Source of the DNA: GCA-003244245 sp032230565
GTDB lineage: Bacteria > Actinomycetota > Actinomycetes > Mycobacteriales > Pseudonocardiaceae
Direction: 5' to 3'
Length of the DNA stretch: 5,529 nt
Assembly (NCBI GenBank): GCA_032230565.1
Contig: JAVXWL010000275.1
Location: forward strand, 1-5,529
Shown: positions 1 through 5,529 of the stretch, piece by piece
Numbering within the stretch: the first letter of the stretch is position 1
Layout of the letters: each line of letters begins with the position of its first letter
Program-made: the position numbers and the translations under genes
Notes under the pieces: model-generated
The model's database searches: none
Told to the model about the DNA's origin: nothing
Seen by the model: the letters and a program-made list of their open reading frames with translations, nothing else

Positions 1-25
1 CCCCCCACCACAATCCTCTCTGGCT
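1..25. other. Left-edge sequence upstream of the first ABC gene
   Basis: These 25 bases have no stop codon in the frame of the ABC gene that follows, and no purine-rich ribosome binding site before the GTG at 26. Two readings remain open: the gene starts at 26 with a weak or absent Shine-Dalgarno sequence, or the true start lies outside the window to the left. No promoter can be assigned from so short a piece. Confidence 0.5.
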
Positions 26-1771
26 GTGCTGCGCCGGTTGGCGCCCTACGCACGGCCGGTACGCGGGCGGTTGCTGGGCTCGGGCGCCGCGGCGCTAGGA
101 GCGATGCTGGCCGGGCTGGGCATCCCGCTGCTGATCCAGCGGATCGTCGACGGCCCGCTCGCTCACCGGGACCGATCCTCATTGCTGCTGCTGTCACTCG
201 GGGTACTCGCGCTCGGGATTGCCGAGGCCGGGCTGATCTATCTACGCCGGGCGGTGGCGGCACGCCCGACCACGGAGATCGAGAAGCGGATGCGTGCCGA
301 TCTCTACGATCATCTGCAGCAGCTTCCAGTGGCGTTTCACGACCGCTGGCAGTCCGGGCAGCTGCTGTCCCGCACGATCAGTGACCTGAGCACAATCCGC
401 CGATTCGTCGCGTTTTCGGGGCTGTTCCTGGTGGTCAACATGCTGACCGTGCTGATCGGGATGGCTGTCCTGGCGGTGATCGCACCGGCACTCGGAGCCC
501 TCGCCGTGATCATGGCGATACCGCTGGTGGTCCTGTGCGGGCGCTACGAGCGACACTACCGGTCGGCCGCTCGGCGGGCGCAGGATCAGGTGGGAGATTT
601 GGCGACCACCGTGGGCGAAGCCGCTTTGGGCATCCGGGTACTGAAGTCCTTCGGCCAGGGTCCCCGGGCTACCCAGGCCTTCCTGGCGCAGGCCCGCGAA
701 CTGCGCCAAACCGAACTGACCAAGGTGGGAGTGCTCGCCACCCTCTGGGCGCTGATCATCGCACTGCCGGAGCTCACCCTGGCCGCGATGCTGGCACTAG
801 GCGGATATGAGGTGACGACCGGAACGCTGTCCCTGGGCACCGTCATTGGGGCGATCACCATCCTCACCTACCTGCGCTGGCCGCTGGAGTCGTTGGGCTG
901 GTTGCTGGCTGACGCCGGCAACGCCGCCGCGGCGACTATGCGGTACTGGGAGGTGCGAGACACCACTGTGACAGTGACCGACTCGACGCGGCCTCGGGCG
1001 CCTGCGCAGCCCGTTCGCGGCGGGTTACGTCTCGAGGCGGTGCACTTCCGATTTCCGGGGGCCACCATCGACGTGCTGCGCGGAGTGCACCTTGACGTCC
1101 GGCCAGGCGAGACGATGGCGCTGGTGGGAGCGACCGGCAGCGGCAAGTCCACCCTCATCGCGCTGGTACTCCGGCTGGCCGACGTCACCAGCGGTCGCAT
1201 CTTGATCGACGGCGTCGACGTGCGGGAATTGGCGCTGGCCGAGCTGCGCACTCTCGTGGCGACCGCGTTCGAGGACCCGGTGCTGTTCTCCGCGTCGGTA
1301 CGGGAGAACGTGGCGCTGGGCGCACCGCGGGCCTGTGACGGCGACGTACGCCGCGCGCTGCGGATCGCCCACGCCGAGGCGTTCGTCGATGCGCTGCCAT
1401 GGGGCCTGGACACCCGGATCGGCGAGCAGGGTTTGACGCTGTCCGGCGGTCAACGGCAGCGGTTGGCGCTGGCTCGCGCGGTGATCGGGTCCGGCGACGT
1501 CAAACATCCGGCGGTGCTCGTGCTCGACGACCCACTGTCCGCGCTGGACGTGCATACCGAAGCCGAGGTCGAGGCGGCGCTGCGCCGGGTCCTGCACGGC
1601 GTAACCGCGCTGGTGGTTGCCCACCGGCCATCCACCGTGCAACTCGCCGACCGGGTGGCGCTGCTGGCCGATGGCCAGATCGTTGCCGTGGGCACCCACT
1701 CCGAGTTGCTCGCCGAGGTGCCGGAGTACCGCCGGCTGCTGTCCACCATGGATCAGGCGGTGACGCGATGA
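26..1771 (+). CDS. ABC exporter half-transporter, degenerate-site subunit
   Basis: Membrane-domain plus ATPase-domain fusion of the type IV (MsbA/multidrug) exporter class, 581 aa from the GTG at 26, a usual length. Hydrophobic helices lie at about residues 15-40, 51-73, 132-152, 154-172, 238-258 and 268-294. In the ATPase domain I see A-loop aromatic F343, Walker A GATGSGKST (368-376, K374), a Q-loop position occupied by E416 (AFEDP), signature LSGGQ (472-476), Walker B VLVLDD (497-502) with Asp502 where the catalytic Glu is expected, D-loop SALD (505-508) and switch His533. The Asp and Glu substitutions point to a heterodimer partner that carries the degenerate ATP site. The stop overlaps the start of the next ABC gene (ATGA at 1768), so the two are co-translated. 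It sits in the inner membrane. The substrate cannot be read from sequence; drug, lipid or peptide export are all possible. The start is uncertain because the frame is open to the window edge. Confidence 0.93.
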   Translation: MLRRLAPYARPVRGRLLGSGAAALGAMLAGLGIPLLIQRIVDGPLAHRDRSSLLLLSLGVLALGIAEAGLIYLRRAVAARPTTEIEKRMRADLYDHLQQLPVAFHDRWQSGQLLSRTISDLSTIRRFVAFSGLFLVVNMLTVLIGMAVLAVIAPALGALAVIMAIPLVVLCGRYERHYRSAARRAQDQVGDLATTVGEAALGIRVLKSFGQGPRATQAFLAQARELRQTELTKVGVLATLWALIIALPELTLAAMLALGGYEVTTGTLSLGTVIGAITILTYLRWPLESLGWLLADAGNAAAATMRYWEVRDTTVTVTDSTRPRAPAQPVRGGLRLEAVHFRFPGATIDVLRGVHLDVRPGETMALVGATGSGKSTLIALVLRLADVTSGRILIDGVDVRELALAELRTLVATAFEDPVLFSASVRENVALGAPRACDGDVRRALRIAHAEAFVDALPWGLDTRIGEQGLTLSGGQRQRLALARAVIGSGDVKHPAVLVLDDPLSALDVHTEAEVEAALRRVLHGVTALVVAHRPSTVQLADRVALLADGQIVAVGTHSELLAEVPEYRRLLSTMDQAVTR

Positions 1772-3615
1772 CACAGCAGTGGCACGGCGTTGCCGCCGAG
1801 GACATCGACACGATCGACACCGCCACCGGGTTGCGGTTAGCCATCCGGTCGCGCCGGCTGCTCGGCTCGCTGCTGCGCCCGCAACTGTCCCGGATCAGCG
1901 CCGCGGTCGGGATGCTCCTCGTCGACCAGGTCGCGCTGCTGACCGGACCGGTACTGATCGCCGTGGCGATCGATCGCGGCATCCCGGCAGCACTCGACGG
2001 TCGGACCGGCCCGCTGATCTGGTGCATCGCCGGCTACGCGGTGACCGGTTTGGCCGACGCGCTAACCGTCAGCGCATTTTTGCGGCTGTCCGGGCGGATC
2101 GGGCAGGACGTGCTGCTTGACCTACGCGAGCGGGTATTCGCACACGTCCAGCGGCTGTCGTTGGCGTTCCACGAGCGCTACACATCGGGTCAGGTGATCT
2201 CCCGGCTGACCAGCGACCTGGACTCCTTGCAGGAGATGCTGGACAAGGGGCTGGACGGGTTCTTCATCTCGGTGCTGTCCATCGTCGGCATCGGCGCGAT
2301 GCTGCTGGTGCTGGACGTCCCCCTGGGGCTGGTGGCGCTGGCCGGCTTTGTCCCGCTCGGCCTACTGACCCGGTGGTACCGGCGGTGCTCGCAGCACACC
2401 TACCGCGCCACCCGCACCTGGATCGCTCGGGTGATCGTGCACTTCGTCGAGACGATGAACGGGATCCGCGCGGTGCAGGCGTTCCGCCGGGAGGGGCGCA
2501 ACGCCTTGATCATGGACGGGCTCAGCCGCGAGTTCGCCGACGCCGAAACCGAAGCGTTTTATCTCGTCGCCCGGTTCACCTCGATCGTGCGGCTGGTCGG
2601 TTCCGTCTGCGTCGTGGCGACGTTGCTGCTGGGCGGGTTGCGGGTACTGTACGGCAGCCTCACGCTGGGAGTGCTGGCGGCATTCGTGCTTTACCTGCGC
2701 CGATTCTACGACCCCCTCGACGAGTTGGCCATGTTCGCCAACTCTTACGCCTCGTCGGCGGCGGCGCTGGAGAAGATCTCCGGGCTGCTTGACGAGCGTC
2801 CCGCAGTCGGCGACCCTGCCGCGCCGGTAAAGCTGCCCGTCCCGGTACGTGGCGAGCTGGTCTTCGACGGCGTGCGGTTCTCCTACGGCGGCCCGCCGTC
2901 GATTCTCAACCCTGCAAGCAGGTCTTCGTACATCCTGCCGCAGCTGGACCTGGTGATACCCGCAGGTCAGACCGTCGCGCTGGTCGGCGCCACCGGGGCG
3001 GGCAAGTCGACAGTGGCCAAGCTCGTCGCGAGGTTCTACGACCCGATTGCGGGCACCGTCCGGCTGGACGGGGTTGACCTGCGCTCGGTGGCTGACGCCG
3101 AGCTGCGCCGGGCGGTGGTGATGGTGACCCAGGAGTCGTTCCTGTTCGCCGGCTCGGTGGCCGACAACATCGCGCTGGGGGCGCCGCGCGCGTCCCGATC
3201 CGAGGTGGTGGCGGCCGCCCGGGCGGTGGGGGCCGACGAGTTCATCACCGCGCTGCCCGACGGCTATGACACTGACGTGCGCAAACGCGGTGCGCGGTTG
3301 TCCGCCGGGCAGCGCCAACTGGTGTCCTTTGCGCGAGCGCTGCTCGCCGATCCTGCGGTGCTGATCCTCGACGAAGCCACCTCGTCGCTGGACATCCCCT
3401 CCGAGCAGGCCGTGCAGGCGGCGCTGGCAACCGTGCTCCACGGCCGCACCGCGCTGATCATCGCCCATCGGCTGTCCACTGTGCTGATCGCCGACCGGGT
3501 CCTGGTACTCGCCGACGGCAGGGTGATCGAGGACGGTCCCCCCACCGCCCTCATCGCGAGCGCTGACGGCCCCTTCGCCACCCTCCACACCGCCTGGCAA
3601 ACCTCGCTCACGTAA
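1768..3615 (+). CDS. ABC exporter half-transporter, catalytic-site subunit
   Basis: Partner of the preceding ABC protein, 615 aa. The frame is open upstream, but the ATG at 1768 is chosen because it forms the ATGA overlap with the upstream stop and begins the sequence MTQQWHGVAAED; an AGG at 1755-1757 is only a weak ribosome binding site. A hydrophilic leader of about 40 residues precedes membrane helices at roughly 43-66, 82-105, 164-183, 185-203, 272-294 and 297-311. The ATPase domain has A-loop Y373, Walker A GATGAGKST (407-415, K413), Q-loop Q455, signature LSAGQ (511-515) instead of LSGGQ, Walker B VLILDE (531-536) with catalytic E536, D-loop SSLD (539-542) and switch H567. Walker A/B are canonical while the signature is changed, the mirror image of the partner, so this subunit should bind the hydrolysed ATP. 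Between A-loop and Walker A it is about 9 residues longer than its partner (extra segment near 377-389). Substrate unknown. Confidence 0.94.
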   Translation: MTQQWHGVAAEDIDTIDTATGLRLAIRSRRLLGSLLRPQLSRISAAVGMLLVDQVALLTGPVLIAVAIDRGIPAALDGRTGPLIWCIAGYAVTGLADALTVSAFLRLSGRIGQDVLLDLRERVFAHVQRLSLAFHERYTSGQVISRLTSDLDSLQEMLDKGLDGFFISVLSIVGIGAMLLVLDVPLGLVALAGFVPLGLLTRWYRRCSQHTYRATRTWIARVIVHFVETMNGIRAVQAFRREGRNALIMDGLSREFADAETEAFYLVARFTSIVRLVGSVCVVATLLLGGLRVLYGSLTLGVLAAFVLYLRRFYDPLDELAMFANSYASSAAALEKISGLLDERPAVGDPAAPVKLPVPVRGELVFDGVRFSYGGPPSILNPASRSSYILPQLDLVIPAGQTVALVGATGAGKSTVAKLVARFYDPIAGTVRLDGVDLRSVADAELRRAVVMVTQESFLFAGSVADNIALGAPRASRSEVVAAARAVGADEFITALPDGYDTDVRKRGARLSAGQRQLVSFARALLADPAVLILDEATSSLDIPSEQAVQAALATVLHGRTALIIAHRLSTVLIADRVLVLADGRVIEDGPPTALIASADGPFATLHTAWQTSLT

Positions 3616-3625
3616 CTTTGGTGGC
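3616..3625. other. 10-nt convergent junction without a terminator
   Basis: Only ten bases separate the TAA of the plus-strand ABC gene from the TGA of the minus-strand membrane-protein gene. I find no GC-rich hairpin followed by a T-run on either strand here. Transcripts from the two sides would have to overlap or end by Rho-dependent or internal termination. Confidence 0.6.
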
Positions 3626-3928
3626 TCAGGCGAGCAGGGAGAGCAGAAGGATCAGCCAGGTCAAGGCGATACCTGCGGCTGCGCCGTAGGCGACCCAGCG
3701 CCAGATCGGGATCGCCCGGCCTAGCCAGATCGACGGCGCCAGGCCCGCGGCCACCAGCAGGTTCGCCAGGACGACGAGCCAGGCACCGTTGGGCGCCAGA
3801 TCCTGGGACAGACTGAGTAACGCGAAGCCGACGACCGTCGCTGCCATCGCGCTGACGATGAGGCCGGTAGCCCACGGCGTCGGCTCGCCGGGCTGCTTGC
3901 CTGCCGCATCACCGGTCACGTTGATCAC
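3626..3928 (-). CDS. Small three-helix membrane protein, DUF2537-like
   Basis: A 100-residue protein with a polar N-terminus (about 1-18) and three hydrophobic helices at roughly 20-41, 48-70 and 77-99; it ends two residues after the last helix. The spacing of the second and third helices, with N56, a GLAPSIW motif (62-68) and an IPIWRW motif (73-78) followed by spaced glycines, resembles the mycobacterial DUF2537 family of unknown function (Rv0882 type), recognised from memory. The start is GTG at 3928, one base after the stop of the methyltransferase gene. A second in-frame GTG at codon 4 (3919) is an alternative. Neither has a Shine-Dalgarno sequence, which suggests termination-reinitiation coupling to the upstream gene. 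No catalytic residues are visible and no function is known. The gene is convergent with the ABC operon. Confidence 0.8.
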   Translation of the reverse strand: MINVTGDAAGKQPGEPTPWATGLIVSAMAATVVGFALLSLSQDLAPNGAWLVVLANLLVAAGLAPSIWLGRAIPIWRWVAYGAAAGIALTWLILLLSLLA

Positions 3929-3938
3929 GTTAAACGTG
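3917..3938. repeat. Three copies of CACGTT/AACGTG at a stop-start junction
   Basis: On the plus strand CACGTT occurs at 3917-3922 and again at 3926-3931, and its complement AACGTG follows at 3933-3938 after one base. The last two form a perfect 6-bp inverted repeat (13 bp in total) covering the methyltransferase stop codon and the first GTG of the membrane-protein gene. Both candidate GTG starts on the minus strand are embedded in AACGTG. A one-base spacer makes an RNA hairpin unlikely, so if functional it would be a DNA-binding site; it may also be chance. Confidence 0.4.
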
Positions 3939-4724
3939 GCGCGCGCTGGCGAAGGCGATCGCGGCGGCGGTGGCGATATTGAGCGAGTCCACTCCAGGCG
4001 CCATCGGGATGCGCACTACCTGGTCCGCCGCGGCGAGGGCTTCAGCCGACAACCCCGGTCCCTCGGCGCCTAGGAGCCAGGCCACCCGGCCGGGGCCCAA
4101 CCCCTCCTGCGCAAGTGGTAGCGCGTCGGGCGCCGGGGACAACGCCGCGACCCGAAAACCGGCCGCACGAATCGCCTCCAGGCCCCCGACCCAGGGCCGA
4201 AGTGGGGCGAATGGGACCCGAAGCACATGCCCCATCGACACTCGCACGCTGCGTCGATACAGCGGGTCGGCGCAACCGGGGCCGAGCAGCACCGCGTCCA
4301 CCCCCAGGGCTGCCGCGTTGCGGAACAGCGCACCGAGGTTCTCGTGATCGTTGACGCCTTCGAGCACGGCCAGGTGGTGTGACCCGGCGATCAGCTCGGC
4401 CGGGGACGGCACCGGCGCTCGGTCGGCGGTCGCGAGCACCCCGCGGTTGAGGTGAAAGCCGACCACTTGCGCCATGAGTTCGGCCGACCCCGCGTAGCAC
4501 GGCGCCGCAATGTCGGCGGCCAGCTCCGAAATCTTCGCCGGCACTCCGAACAGGGCCCGTGGTGGGTACGGCGAGTCCAGCAGCCGACGGACCACGGTGA
4601 CCCCCTCGGCGATCACCAGACCTCGACCGCCGGGACGATCCGGGCGACGGTCGGCCACGGTCAGATCACGGAAATCGGCTAGCCGTGGGTCGTCCACATC
4701 GCGCACCTCGACGATCTCACCCAC
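3930..4724 (-). CDS. SpoU/TrmH-family (SPOUT) RNA 2'-O-methyltransferase
   Basis: A 264-residue protein from the GTG at 4724. It has an N-terminal substrate-binding part (to about residue 95, with RGLVIAEG near 34-41 and FHLNRGVLA near 90-98) and a C-terminal SPOUT knot domain. The three family motifs are present: motif 1 NLGALFRNA (129-137, with N129, R135 and N136), motif 2 LLGAEGPGLS (217-226, E221) and motif 3 IPMAPGVDSLNIATA (239-253, S247 and N249). The family transfers methyl from S-adenosylmethionine to a ribose 2'-OH of rRNA or tRNA; the target nucleotide cannot be told. The frame continues upstream to an ATG at 4790, adding 22 residues that look non-conserved. I prefer 4724 because the sequence becomes family-like just after it and a divergent promoter region is then left free. 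A start 18 or 27 bases further in (GTG codons) is also possible. It matches Rv0881 of M. tuberculosis, from memory. Confidence 0.88.
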   Translation of the reverse strand: MGEIVEVRDVDDPRLADFRDLTVADRRPDRPGGRGLVIAEGVTVVRRLLDSPYPPRALFGVPAKISELAADIAAPCYAGSAELMAQVVGFHLNRGVLATADRAPVPSPAELIAGSHHLAVLEGVNDHENLGALFRNAAALGVDAVLLGPGCADPLYRRSVRVSMGHVLRVPFAPLRPWVGGLEAIRAAGFRVAALSPAPDALPLAQEGLGPGRVAWLLGAEGPGLSAEALAAADQVVRIPMAPGVDSLNIATAAAIAFASARHV

Positions 4725-4757
4725 ACTGTGAGTCTCGCAAAGGACACAAGCAGATCG

Positions 4758-4793
4758 GTGGCTGGCCACGGTTCGCTGCGCTGGTGCCACGGT
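4758..4793. repeat. Palindrome GTGGC-TG-GCCAC plus GCCACGGT direct repeat
   Basis: GTGGC (4758-4762) and GCCAC (4765-4769) form a perfect 5-bp inverted repeat with a 2-base centre. The right arm extends into GCCACGGT (4765-4772), which recurs at 4786-4793, exactly 21 bp further on, or two helical turns. That geometry in a divergent promoter region would suit a dimeric regulator binding one face of the DNA. The motifs are short and GC-rich, so chance is a real alternative. Confidence 0.35.
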
Positions 4794-4811
4794 GGGCGCG
4801 CGCCGGCTACT

Positions 4812-4818
4812 GGGAGGT
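4812..4818 (+). promoter_or_regulatory. Ribosome binding site GGGAGGT of the GCS2-type gene
   Basis: GGGAGGT ends three bases before the ATG at 4822. This is the only strong Shine-Dalgarno-like sequence seen at a gene start in the window, and it fixes the start of the ligase gene, although the spacing is somewhat short. Confidence 0.65.
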
Positions 4819-4821
4819 GGG

Positions 4822-5529
4822 ATGGGCGAGGGTGCGATCGATACGGTCTACACCAAACACGACTTGGCGCGTTACCGGCAAAAGACGCAGCGTTGCCTGG
4901 ATGCGCTGGGCCAGATGCTCGCCGGGGACTACTTCTCCACGGGTCCCGAGCAGATGGGACTCGAGCTCGAGCTGAACCTCATCGACGACAACGTCGATCC
5001 CGCGATGGCCAATCAGACGGTGCTGGAGCACATCAACGACCCGGCCTTCCAAACCGAGCTCGGCCAGCACAACATCGAGATCAATGTCGCGCCCCGGCCG
5101 TTGGCCGCTGATGAGGCGTTGGAGCTGGAGCGCGAGCTGCGGGACGGCCTCAATACCGCCAACGACGCGGCCCACGCCGCCGATGTGGGACTGGTCATGA
5201 TCGGCATCCTGCCGACCCTGCGACCAGAGCACTTCGACCAGCGATGGATGTCGCCGAAGTCCCGCTACGCCCTGCTCAACGAGCAGATCCTGGCGGCCCG
5301 GCGTGAGGACCTCGAGCTCGACATGGAGGGAGTGCCGCTCGACGGCGGGCAGGCCGAGCGGCTGCACTGCGCCACCGACTCGATCCTGCCGGAATCCGGG
5401 TGCACGTCGGTGCAGCTGCACCTGCAGGTCGCTCCGGGCGACTTCGCCGCGCACTGGAACGCCGCGCAGGCGCTGGCCGGTATCCAGGTGGCGGTGGCGG
5501 CGAACTCGCCATTTCTGCTCGGTCATGCG
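4822..5529 (+). CDS. Glutamate-cysteine ligase-like (GCS2-type) protein, 3' end missing
   Basis: The first 236 residues are visible and the frame is open at the right edge; proteins of this actinobacterial type are, from memory, about 500 residues, so roughly half is seen. Family features in order: GLELELNLID (46-55) with the E48-x-E50 pair expected to bind metal/ATP, ELGQHNIEINVAPRPL (79-94) for the glutamate/metal site, MIGILPTLRPEH (126-137), a RYALLNEQI segment (148-156), TSVQLHLQV (195-203) whose H200 matches the HxH-like strand of the family, and AANSPFLLG (226-234). The family forms ATP-dependent bonds between the gamma-carboxyl of glutamate and an amine, classically cysteine. Whether this member uses cysteine is unknown; mycobacteria make mycothiol rather than glutathione, and their gamma-glutamylcysteine for ergothioneine comes from EgtA, a different protein. 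The start ATG at 4822 has a good ribosome binding site. The protein should be soluble, as no signal peptide is seen. Confidence 0.85.
   Translation, partial: MGEGAIDTVYTKHDLARYRQKTQRCLDALGQMLAGDYFSTGPEQMGLELELNLIDDNVDPAMANQTVLEHINDPAFQTELGQHNIEINVAPRPLAADEALELERELRDGLNTANDAAHAADVGLVMIGILPTLRPEHFDQRWMSPKSRYALLNEQILAARREDLELDMEGVPLDGGQAERLHCATDSILPESGCTSVQLHLQVAPGDFAAHWNAAQALAGIQVAVAANSPFLLGHA

Larger units (their letters stand above)
4725..4821. promoter_or_regulatory. Divergent intergenic region, probable two-way promoter
   Basis: About 97 bases lie between the preferred start of the minus-strand methyltransferase and the plus-strand ligase gene, so promoters for both should lie in or near here. 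I cannot identify a convincing -10/-35 pair on either strand. If the longer methyltransferase reading from 4790 were correct, the intergenic space would shrink to about 31 bases. Confidence 0.45.

Noticed and set aside
1399..1767. 123-codon upstream extension of the second ABC gene
   Set aside because: It overlaps the ATPase domain of the first ABC gene in another frame and gives an Arg/Gly/Ala-rich peptide with no homology that I recognise; the ATGA start at 1768 is far better.
1025..1774. 249-codon minus-strand frame opposite the first ABC gene
   Set aside because: It lies opposite the ATPase domain, has low-complexity composition and shows no motif; it is a shadow of the coding strand.
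2911..2922. CCTGC-AA-GCAGG inverted repeat considered as a terminator or insertion-site scar
   Set aside because: It is too short, has no T-run, and lies inside an intact reading frame with no target duplication visible; it is mentioned only as part of the insertion finding.
2362..3600. 412-codon open frame on the minus strand opposite the second ABC gene
   Set aside because: It is antisense to a well-supported ABC gene, is rich in Gly, Arg, Gln and His with no recognisable domain, and long shadow frames are expected in GC-rich DNA.
3264..3875. 203-codon minus-strand frame across the convergent junction
   Set aside because: It overlaps both the ABC gene and the membrane-protein gene in a different frame; the three-helix protein at 3626-3928 explains the region.
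4807..5526. 239-codon minus-strand frame opposite the ligase gene
   Set aside because: It is antisense to the plus-strand frame that carries clear glutamate-cysteine ligase motifs, and shows only shadow composition itself.
1..5529. CRISPR array, tRNA, insertion sequence or phage module
   Set aside because: No regularly spaced repeats, cloverleaf, transposase or integrase motifs, or terminal inverted repeats were seen.

Overview
The window is GC-rich, gene-dense actinobacterial DNA and is most likely from a Mycobacterium or a close relative. GTG starts are used, genes are packed with overlaps or 1-10 nt gaps, and the minus-strand pair (SpoU-type RNA methyltransferase followed at once by a small three-helix DUF2537-type membrane protein) matches, from memory, the M. 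tuberculosis Rv0881-Rv0882 arrangement. I could not search a database, so the genus is an inference.

Layout: positions 26-1771 and 1768-3615 (+) are two ABC exporter half-transporters, each a six-helix membrane domain fused to an ATPase domain. They overlap by ATGA and almost certainly form one heterodimeric pump. Convergent to them, after a 10-nt gap, is the minus-strand pair 3930-4724 (RNA methyltransferase) then 3626-3928 (membrane protein), joined by a 1-nt gap. Divergent from that pair, across about 97 nt holding a small palindrome and a direct repeat, a plus-strand gene starts at 4822 and runs off the right edge. It encodes the N-terminal half of a glutamate-cysteine ligase-like (GCS2-type) protein.

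How the genes work together: the two ABC proteins are complementary at their ATP sites. The first has the canonical signature LSGGQ but Asp in place of the catalytic Walker B Glu and Glu in place of the Q-loop Gln. The second has canonical Walker A/B and Q-loop but a changed signature, LSAGQ. The dimer is therefore predicted to have one hydrolysing and one degenerate site. The other three genes show no visible functional link to the pump. The methyltransferase and membrane protein look translationally coupled.

I see no mobile element, tRNA, rRNA, CRISPR array or phage gene, and nothing that amounts to a wholly new system. The points most worth checking are the ATP-site asymmetry, a short insertion of unusual composition in the second ABC protein, the unknown substrate of the GCS2-type ligase, and two small repeat clusters at gene junctions.
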